A stretch of DNA of 31,761 nucleotides from assembly GCA_943704495.1 (NCBI GenBank), contig CALSCR010001851.1:1-31761 (forward strand). The letters run 5' to 3'. Positions 24,546 to 31,761 of this stretch are shown piece after piece (the first letter of the stretch is position 1; the number at the start of each line of letters is the position of its first letter). Below the pieces are notes generated by a model, which saw nothing but the letters and a program-made list of their open reading frames with translations, made no database searches and had not been told where the DNA came from. Both the position numbers and the translations under genes were made by a program. This stretch comes from Pigoraptor chileana. Its lineage: Eukaryota; Opisthokonta; Filasterea.

Positions 24546-27500
24546 ATGGCGCGGCCCAAGAGTGCCGCCGGTGCGACTGTGCTCGTAGTGTGCTGCACGC
24601 TCGCCCTGGCAGCCCTTCTGGCCGTCCCTGTGGATGCCGCAAAACACACGTGAGTGATTGACTGACTGCCCAGAAGCGCGTCTTATTTCGCCGGCCATCG
24701 TCAAACGACGAGGATCTTTTGCTAGTGCAGGCCATAGGTTTTTGCACTTTTGCCCAATATATGCTCTAAGAACAGGACATTTGAGCCCAATGACAATGTA
24801 TCTGGGAATCCTGTGTGGGCTGGCCATGGGAGCGCAATGCTGATGCCCCACTGGTCTGTGCCATGTCTTGTGTATTATGCAGTCTGAATCTTTCGGGTGA
24901 TCAGCGAGCCGTCATCCCCGTGGGTCAATTTGGGCTGCAACAGGGAGGGAGCATTGAGCTCTCTGTTGAGAACTTCAAGGTTGGTGTGTGTGTAGTGTCG
25001 TGTGTTGTGTTTGTGTGTGTGTGGGTACGTGGGTGCCTGTATATGTGTGCATGTGGTCTGTTTGGCTGTGTGACACTCGGATCTGTTCACTCGGATCTGT
25101 TCAATGGAGCCAGTTTGGACTTTGCTTTGTGTGGACTGGAACACTCGCTTCCGGGGAAGATACTTTTGCAGAAAGACCCCCAATGCCCAAGAAACTGATC
25201 ATTAGTGATCAACATGCTTTCCTACACAAAAAATGCACAGGCCACGGGGCACAAAGCGGGACTGATGGGCTTTCTGTTTCGCGCCTGGGGCACTCGCAGC
25301 CAATCCATGGAGGCGCAGATGACCGTCTGCCGGTGCGTGTGTGTGTGTGTGTGTGTGTGCGTGTGTGCGTGCGTGTGTATGTTTGGAGTCGTCGCAGTGA
25401 AGTGCATTCCCTGCCGTCTGCCGATTATGTCTACATGTCTATGCTGTGGACAGGTTTAAGGCCTTCGTCTTATTCTGTGCCGATATCTTTTCCTCGCTTG
25501 GTCCCCTCCCCCCCATGCCATTCGCAGCCTCGACAATAGCACGTGGGGCCAGAATGCCCAGGACAGCACCAAGCCGACGCTTGTCGCTCTCTTTGAAAAG
25601 GATCTCAGGTGAGACGCACACTGCATTTGTTTGGTGGCCATGGAACAGAGTAATCGCTCGTTATGGATATCCGCGGCCGTCTTTTGTGCGTTTAAATTTC
25701 CCTTTAAGAGTCTATTGTCTTGCGCTTTTTGGCAGCATTTTGCTGCATTTGAGATGACGCCTGGTCGCGCCTTCCAACACACACATAAGACACACACGCG
25801 CGCGCACACATACACACACACACACAGCCATGCGCACACAAGAAGTTATGCCACATAATAACTGGGACAAACAATTCCCAATAATATGGGTATACTTGGT
25901 CGTACACCCTCGACACTAACACAAAATGTATTTTATTCTTTGTGTGTGTGACTATCTTGTTTTGTTTTTTCCTTCCTCTTGTTCCATGCAATTGAAAGCT
26001 CCCTGTCCCAGTTCAGGGTGACCGATGAGACCTTTGTGGACCTGATCGCCATCAGCGGACCCACCAACAACACAATTAAAATGACACTCACTAGCGACAA
26101 GGGCGAGGGAGAGTACAACATTTACTTTGTCAACTGCGACTCGCTGGGAACTGGCAAGACGGCCTCGAGCGTGTCTGTGACGGTGTGTGTGTGTGTGTGT
26201 GTGTGTATGCGCGCGCGCGTGTGTGTGTCATTATAGTTGTATATGGGTGCTTGAGTGCTTAAAAGCATGGTGTCGGTGTTGTTGAATTGTGTTGCGTATT
26301 TTCAGTACATCCCCACTGTTTGAACCGAGTGGTTTTAAAGCCCCTTTGTCGCTTGCATGTCTGTGTGTGCATGTTGTGTGTGTTGTGTATGTTGTGTATG
26401 CTGAGGTCCTTGTTCTCACTCACATTCATTTTTTGTTTCATTTGTACATATCGCAGATCCATCTCACTGAGGTGAATATGGATGGCAAACAAATCACCTA
26501 TCTCGCCGCCTGGGAGCGCCCTCTGCCCGTGATTTACTTTGTATTTGCGGGCATTTTCCTCGTGATGAACATTGTCTGGATCGACAACCTCCGCCGTAAC
26601 AGGTGTGTGTGTGTGTGTGTGTGTGTGTTTTTTTCATAGGAAGTAAGTCATCGTAACTTCACATGTAAAAATGTGTGTGTGTGTACGTACGTCATCGTAA
26701 CTTCACTTGTATGTGTAGGAGTATGTGTGCGTGTGCATGTGCGTGTATGTAGATTGCAGTCGTGCCACTGCTGTTTGTATCAGCTACGGGGCTGCTCACT
26801 TTTGCCTTGATGAACCCTTGCAAAGTACGAGGACTGACATTTCGGCATCACCTGCTTATCACGTAATTTCTGCAGGGAGAAGACGAATAAGCTCCACATT
26901 CTCATGGCACTTCTCGTGTTCCTCAAGGTCGTCTCTGACTTTGCCGACGGGGTGTGTGTCTTTTGTGTGCGTGCATTTGTATGTTGTGTGTGTCTTGTGC
27001 GTGCGTGTGTGCCTTGTGAGTGCATTGCAGTCACACAATATGAAGATAGGTAAACCCAGCTGGGATTTTCGTGGTGCGCATGACTGACTTCGTTCTGTGA
27101 ACCACATTTCCTCTGTGAACCATTGATCGATGTATGCAGATGAAGTACCACACCATCGCACACTCTGGCAACATCCACGAGGCATGGGGCATTGTGTACT
27201 ATATCTTCCGATTGTGAGTATGGCGCCAATTACAACCAACTACAGAGCGACGCCATGCCACGTGACCTTGTGTCGTTGTGTGTTTTCGCCTATTGCCTCG
27301 CCCTTTGATATCTTAATTTTTGGAAAATGTTGCATTTATATCAGTATGGTACACCCATCTATTATCAAACTTTGTGCGTGTGCGTGCCAACGCGTGACAC
27401 TGCGCTCACCCAACTCACTTGCTTGCAATCGCCTTGTGTTGTTGCATACAGCCTCAACATTTTGTTTCTGTTTACGATTGTTGCGTTGATCTCTGCGGGG

Positions 27501-29226
27501 TGGGCGTTTATCAAGCCGTTCCTGGGAACAAAGGAAAAACGCATTCTCATGGCTGTGATACCTCTTCAGGTGTGCATTGCGTGCCGCTTGTATGTGTGTG
27601 GATGTATGGGAATGTTAGTTCCGTTTGAATTCAGAATGCATAGCCTGTGTGTGCGGAGGACATCTTTGTACTATGCCTGTGAGTGACCACATGCACGTGT
27701 CACAATTATTTGCTTTCAATGTGATCAGAACGTTTTCAGTGCATTTGTGTGAGTGTCTGAGCAAATGTGTGTCTGTGTCGTCTGTGTGTCAAGGTGTTCA
27801 TTTTTCGCCTATGCGCAGTGGTACGTTCATTGGCTCGGTGATTATGCGGATGGCCCGTTCTTCATAATACTTGTGCACACTAACTTGGTGTTGTGTCATT
27901 CTTCCTTTTGTCAGATTCTTGTCAACATTGCCCACATTGTGACGAGCGAGGAAGAGCGTGGCCAGGCTGGCTTCAGCATGTGGATATCCGCCCATACTTA
28001 TTTCCACCAAAAGAAAATGACAAACAAAATGTGGTGTGAGACCAAACACTACATACACGCACACTACACACACACACACACACACACGCACACTACACAC
28101 ACACACAGTCCCCTTTCAGAACACACTTGTTCTTCAGTTGTCGACCAGTCTCACCGTATTTTTGAGGAGCGCAGTGCCTGGAGAGAGCTGCGCAAATAAT
28201 CACACCCTCATGTGCGCTTTGCTTTGTGTGTGTGTGTGTGTGTGTGTGTACGTGTCCCATTCTCCTTTGAACGCAACGATAAGTACACAACGGTGTTACA
28301 TAGAGTTGTTGTTTTTTTGGAATTCGTTCTCCTTGACCTTCGGCCTTCGATCCCTCCTTCATTGGGGCAATGTCATTCGCATGCTGCCGTTTGACCAGTG
28401 CACCAGACTTCTTTCTACGCAATTGACCTCATTTGCTGCTTCTGTGTCATCTATCCCATCGCGGGGTCCATCAAGCATCTCCGAGATGCTGCACAAAACG
28501 GCGGCAAGGGTGAGTTGCAATAGCACGTGCATGTGGTATGCCTGGGTGTAAAAACCTTTCATTGTTGTTGTTGTTGTTTCGCTCATCTCGCAACGCTGTC
28601 GTGTTAGCGTTCCTTGCAATTTGCGCGGGTATGCGTGATTGCACCAACGTATTTACTGTGTTTGCACTTTATGGAGGTTGCCGCCAAGATGCTTACTTTT
28701 CATCAACACACACACACACACACACACACACATACCCATGCCCACCTCCATCGCCTCTGTCCGTGCAGCCGCCATTTCCATGCAGAAGCTCAAGGTCTTC
28801 CGCCAGTTCTATCTGTTCCTGATGCTCTACGTGTACTTTACGCGCATCATCGTGGTCATTCTTGTGAACTTCTTCCCCTTCAAGCAAGCGTGGCTCGCCG
28901 ATGTGTTCGACGAATCTGTCAATCTTGCCTTTTTTGTGTTTGTCGGGTGAGTTTGGCGAAAACTAACCGCAGTGTCGATCCCTGCGCGCGCAAATTGCAG
29001 TTTATTGGCGTGTACTTTGCACTGTTTGTGTGTGTGTATGCCCACCCCCTCTGTGTGTGTATGTACCGCTTGTGTGCGTATGTATGTATGTAGCTATGTT
29101 GGGCTTACATACCACTGTTGTCGTTGTTGTTGCTGCAGGTACAAGTTCCGGCCCAACGCCGACAATCCCTATTTCATGATCCCCCAGGACGACGAGGAAA
29201 TTCCTATGATGGATGTCCAGGATTAG
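24546..29226 (+). CDS. GPR107: GPR107/GPR108-type seven-transmembrane protein (GOST family), 470 aa, 13 exons
   Basis: Exons: 24546-24649, 24883-24979, 25241-25332, 25528-25608, 25999-26182, 26457-26602, 26876-26951, 27140-27213, 27452-27569, 27915-27983, 28404-28509, 28769-28946, 29139-29226. Sum 1,413 nt, all phases consistent. The ATG is preceded directly by in-frame TAA; the stop is TAG. A signal peptide (hydrophobic VLVVCCTLALAALLA) is followed by a lumenal region to about residue 205 with sequons at N37, N101 and N148. Seven membrane segments then start at PVIYFVFAGIFLVMNIVW. Family signatures are SAGWAFIKPFLG, RILMAVIPLQILVNIAHI, VYFTRIIVV and YKFRPNADNPY near the end. Human GPR107 is longer mostly in the lumenal part and tail. 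The family acts in Golgi/endosome trafficking rather than as a classic GPCR. Intron 10 is not GT-AG; see the separate entry. The alignment to GPR107 is from memory of the family but is near residue-for-residue from membrane segment 3 onward. Confidence 0.95.
26183..26229 (+). repeat. (GT)n tract that contains the 5' splice site of GPR107-like intron 5
   Basis: The exon ends ACG at 26182 and the intron starts GTGTGTGTGT without interruption, so the donor cannot be told apart from the microsatellite by sequence. The tract then varies to GCGCGCGCG. Confidence 0.9.
26603..26628 (+). repeat. (GT)n tract that contains the 5' splice site of GPR107-like intron 6
   Basis: The exon ends AG at 26602 and is followed by about 13 GT units. 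A duplicated 20-bp stretch (GTCATCGTAACTTCAC plus flank) lies further inside the same intron, at about 26646 and 26690. Confidence 0.9.
27984..28403 (+). other. Candidate U12-type AT-AC intron (intron 10 of the GPR107-like gene)
   Basis: The preceding exon ends in TGG (Trp347) and is followed directly by ATATCCGCCC, which matches the first six bases of the U12 AT-AC 5' splice site (ATATCC). No GT lies near this point. The intron would end in AC at 28402-28403, followed by CAG ACT TCT (Gln-Thr-Ser). That join gives a one-to-one match in length to GPR107 (Trp-Lys-Asp-Ser in human). A possible branch site, TTTGAC, lies about 10 nt before the end; a better match, CTCCTTGAC, is about 65 nt away, further than usual. 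The intron also contains a (CA)n tract. Confidence 0.65.
28044..28107. repeat. (CA)n tract inside the candidate AT-AC intron
   Basis: Two CA runs are joined by a GCACACTACAC linker. They make up part of the 420-nt intron 10 of the GPR107-like gene. Confidence 0.9.
28709..28732. repeat. (CA)n microsatellite in GPR107-like intron 11
   Basis: Twelve or so uninterrupted CA units lie about 40 nt before the acceptor of exon 28769-28946. Confidence 0.9.
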
Positions 29227-29280
29227 GCACATGGGTCGCTTTTGTTTCTCTTACGCTTTCGCTCGCGCTCTCTCTCTGTG

Positions 29281-29397
29281 TTGAAGTCGATGGGCCTGTG
29301 CCTAAGGCGTTTTGAGTTCTGACGGTCTCTCACTCACTCTCTCTTGTGTGTTTGTGGAGACCATGGGCACAAGCGCCTGTGACACTGACGTGAATCG
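29281..29397 (-). repeat. Two copies of the ~50-bp dispersed repeat, reverse orientation, in the GPR107-like 3' region
   Basis: Degenerate copies at about 29281-29323 and 29352-29397 share GACCATGGGCACAAGCGCC, CTAAGGCG and GACACTGACGTGAATC-type cores. They probably lie in the 3' UTR or just past it. A weaker third copy may sit at 29680-29728. Confidence 0.65.
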
Positions 29398-29525
29398 TTC
29401 GTTTTTTCTCTCTTCGCGCGTGGCTGGCCGTGCTGTGTTTTCTACTTATTGCTCTTAATCCGTTTACGTCCTCTCCTACTACTGACCCAGTACCGTGTCT
29501 TTCACTTTGACACATACGAACCACA

Positions 29526-29528
<3 letters not shown>

Positions 29529-29573
<45 letters not shown>
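29529..29573. repeat. (CT)n microsatellite downstream of the GPR107-like gene
   Basis: A pure CT run with one CTGT interruption. It lies about 300 bp after the stop codon, within the area that holds the dispersed ~50-bp repeat. Confidence 0.95.
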
Positions 29574-30289
29574 GCATACACTTTGTTCAGTGCCTTGTTT
29601 TTGGTTAATTGCGTGGTACTTTTTGGGTTGAATTTTCCCCGCGCCCTTTGTCTCTCTTTGTCGCTCTCTGTTCGTTATCTAGTGGAGGCCTACGGGCAAA
29701 AAACAAACAAAAACGCCTGTAACACTGTATGTGTGATAGCTCTCCTAATTGTGTTTAAATGAATGAATACTCGTGCTTGGTTCGCGAAAAGAGCACTTTG
29801 CTATGGCCTTTGTCTCTTTGAATGCAGTGCGCCCAACATCCAACTATGTGCATTGATCGTGGGTGTTGAGAGGGAATCAGGCATGCACACGCAGGTCGGT
29901 GTGTTGGCCAGAGTGATATGTTTATGGATGAACCCAGCATCCAAGAAAAAAAGCTACGGAGGGAGGATGTACATGACAGAGACGGGGGGGTGCACACATA
30001 CATACAAACAAATCTGGTGTTTGTTTTTGTGCGGAAATGACAAGGACGACAAAACGCAGCACGCACGCGACGCATTTGCACGCAGCACACAAACAGACAA
30101 AACAGAGACAAACGTGCAACAAAAAAAACATCAAGACGCACTCAAATGACAAGAGAAGGCGGGATAAAATCGGATGAAAATTGGATGGGTGTGTCTCCAG
30201 CGAGCGAGGGTGACCATCACTCAGGCAACAGTCGGCGCAATTTAGAAACCGATCCGCCCCGCAAGAAATACGTGTGGCATAACACGTGT

Positions 30290-30512
30290 ATACGTCGATA
30301 CCCATAGACTCCACAAGAGACCCTCAGTACGCAAACACCATAGACATACACCCAAAGCCCATCGACTCCAACAAGATTGATGTAGGATTCAAGACAGCGT
30401 CTTAGGCAGTATGCCCATGAGCACGTCCACAAGACAGAGACAGAGACAGCGACAGATAGAGAGAGAAATATCAGGACTCAAGTCGAGGGTATGCCCACAG
30501 TTTCACAAGAGG
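30290..30512 (+). repeat. Cluster of four partial or full copies of the ~50-bp dispersed repeat
   Basis: Pieces at about 30290-30325, 30346-30375, 30378-30440 and 30472-30512 share TACCCATAGACTCCACAAGAG-type ends and, in the third, TGTAGGATTCAAGACAG. Short (GACAGA)n tracts lie between them. Confidence 0.65.
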
Positions 30513-30967
30513 GGGGCATGAGTATGTGTGAGGATTGCGGGTGATATGACACGGGCGTTCTTAGCCCACACAGCCCATTCGACACACACACACACACGCA
30601 AGCTCATGCACATCCCTGCTTGTTTGAGGTGGAGCATGGTGACGGCGTGGATGGAACCGTCACATTCGCACCCGCACCACCGCAACAGCCCGCGCCGGCC
30701 TTAAAGGGGACATTTTTCTCCAGACGCGTTGTCTTGCGTAGCTTGAGCTCTGCATATTCGTAATAACAACATAAAGGCAAACGCAGCGCAATAAGACTCA
30801 CTGCCATCAATTTCTGGTATTGGTATTCATAGGCATGCCATACAATGCTTTCGCATGAAGCACAATTATGTTTTCTTCAATGTGATATCGCCTTTTCCCT
30901 TGAGGACACCCCATACGCAACAAGTGCGTTGGCGGAACATCATCATGATGCCGGAAGAGAGAGGGAG

Positions 30968-31038
30968 AGATGTAGGATTCAAGTCAGTGTTATACGCGCT
31001 GTGCCCATGGACTCCACAAGACAGAGGGAGAGAGAGAG
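30968..31038 (+). repeat. Well-preserved copy of the ~50-bp dispersed repeat
   Basis: It has TGTAGGATTCAAGTCAGTG, then GTGCCCATGGACTCCACAAG, then (GA)n. It is one of the two best copies and defines the unit together with the reverse copy at 31650. Confidence 0.8.
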
Positions 31039-31061
31039 CGCGAACATTCCCAATTGTCACT

Positions 31062-31180
31062 CCTCACAAGTAATCTCCCTCACCGTAAACGCCGGTTTGT
31101 TTCATCTGCGCCTGAACGACCTGTTCACGGAGCACTCGAGCCGCCTGCTCGCCCTCATCGACAAGCTATGTCACGCGCAA
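31062..31180 (+). pseudogene. Short coding-like stretch, possible isolated exon or gene fragment
   Basis: The plus frame reads SLTVNAGLFHLRLNDLFTEH and continues SSRLLALIDKL, an amphipathic, GC-rich stretch that stands out from the AT/CT-rich surroundings. A weak acceptor (CTCACAAG) precedes it; no clear donor follows. After about 31180 the frame degrades into CCAGATACA repeats. I do not recognise the protein. It may be an exon of a gene beyond the window or a relic. Confidence 0.3.
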
Positions 31181-31578
31181 CATTCCAGATACAAATCCAG
31201 ATACACATCCAGTGTGGAATCCAGTTTGAGAGTCCAGTTGTTGAGAGCCGAGAAAGGCGGAGGAAAACAGTTTCAAATACCAGTTACCACACTAGTGACC
31301 ACAACGTCCTGTTTACACAGGGTGACATACTCGTGAAGATGCGACGAAATACAATTGTGAGGAATGTGTGTTGCCTCACCTTTGTGATCTTCTCTTGATT
31401 CCTTTCCCCGGCGTTCTTTTGAAATTGCTCGCGGATGAGCTTGCGTGATGCTACAGTCGTCAGCGAAACCCACAATAAGGTCCGAACACACGAAGGTTAA
31501 TACCTCCAATGAGTAATAATTACTACTGTCTAGATGTATATATACACACACGCGCGCGCTCTCTCTCTCTCTCTATCT

Positions 31579-31750
31579 CTCTTGTTGAGTCCATGGCTGT
31601 AAAAGCTATGACATAATAAGGATCAAACTTTTTTTTCTCTCTATCTCTCTTGTTGAGTCCATGGGCACAGCGCCTAAGACACTGACTTGAATCCTACATC
31701 TCTCTATATTTCTCTCTTGTTAGAGTCGTTGGCGTTGTGAATACTAAAGG
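31579..31750 (-). repeat. Three copies of the ~50-bp dispersed repeat near the window end
   Basis: Copies at about 31579-31612 (diverged), 31650-31702 (well preserved) and 31711-31750 (diverged) are each preceded by CTCTCTTGTT and set in (CT)n. The best one carries GAGTCCATGGGCACAGCGCC and ends in GACTTGAATCCTACATC. Confidence 0.75.
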
Positions 31751-31761
31751 TCTCTATCTCG

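Larger units (their letters stand above)
29227..31061. other. Gene-poor region downstream of the GPR107-like gene
   Basis: Apart from the ~50-bp repeat copies and (CT)n/(GA)n tracts I see no convincing exon here. The segment 29740-30280 has no recognisable feature. I found no canonical AATAAA close behind the GPR107-like stop codon. Confidence 0.5.

Noticed and set aside
25079-25200. Extra exon in GPR107-like intron 2
   Set aside because: Open frames exist but splicing exon 24883-24979 straight to 25241 is in phase and gives the expected lumenal spacing; no good acceptor-donor pair flanks the stretch.
28136-28199. Possible exon VDQSHRIFEERSAWRELRK ending in a stop, after TTCTTCAG
   Set aside because: Using it would end the GPR107-like protein before its last three membrane segments, which are plainly present in exons 28404-28509, 28769-28946 and 29139-29226. 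At most a rare alternative end.
29281-31750. Repeat cluster as LTRs or another large mobile element
   Set aside because: Units are only ~50 bp, occur in mixed orientation and tandem, and there is no coding sequence for any element nearby.

Overview
This is nuclear DNA from a eukaryote, most likely a unicellular one (protist). The evidence is spliced genes with mostly GT-AG introns, GC-rich coding exons, introns and spacers full of (TG)n/(CA)n tracts, and two deeply conserved eukaryotic protein families. I cannot name the species. The large protein has both a UBR box and a ZZ zinc finger, as plant BIG does, so the lineage need not be animal.

Layout. (1) 1-1642, plus strand: the 3' end of a gene I do not recognise, five exons whose reading frames join but carry two adjacent in-frame TAG codons. 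(2) 1643-2041: a short tail-to-tail spacer. (3) 2042-23869, minus strand: a complete gene for a giant UBR4/BIG (Pushover) family protein. I reconstruct 20 exons totalling 18,066 nt (6,021 codons plus stop), including a single 11.56-kb exon. (4) 23870-24545: a head-to-head spacer that must hold the promoters of this gene and the next. (5) 24546-29226, plus strand: a complete 13-exon gene for a GPR107/GPR108-type (GOST family) seven-transmembrane protein of 470 aa. Its tenth intron looks like a minor-spliceosome (U12-type) AT-AC intron. (6) 29227-31761: mostly non-coding DNA with a clustered, dispersed ~50-bp repeat in both orientations, (CT)n tracts, and one short coding-like stretch near 31.1 kb.

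How the genes relate. The BIG-like protein would recognise destabilised N-termini through its UBR box and act in ubiquitin ligation through its C-terminal hemi-RING region. A ubiquitin-interacting motif next to acidic tracts suggests it can also bind ubiquitin. The GPR107-like protein is expected in Golgi/endosomal membranes. Both families have links to membrane trafficking, but their being neighbours here is not evidence of joint function; they share only a possible bidirectional promoter.

I see no mobile-element coding sequence, rRNA, tRNA or CRISPR array. The points most worth checking are the AT-AC intron, the tandem in-frame TAGs, the unnamed repeat family, and the habit of introns to begin inside (GT)n tracts.
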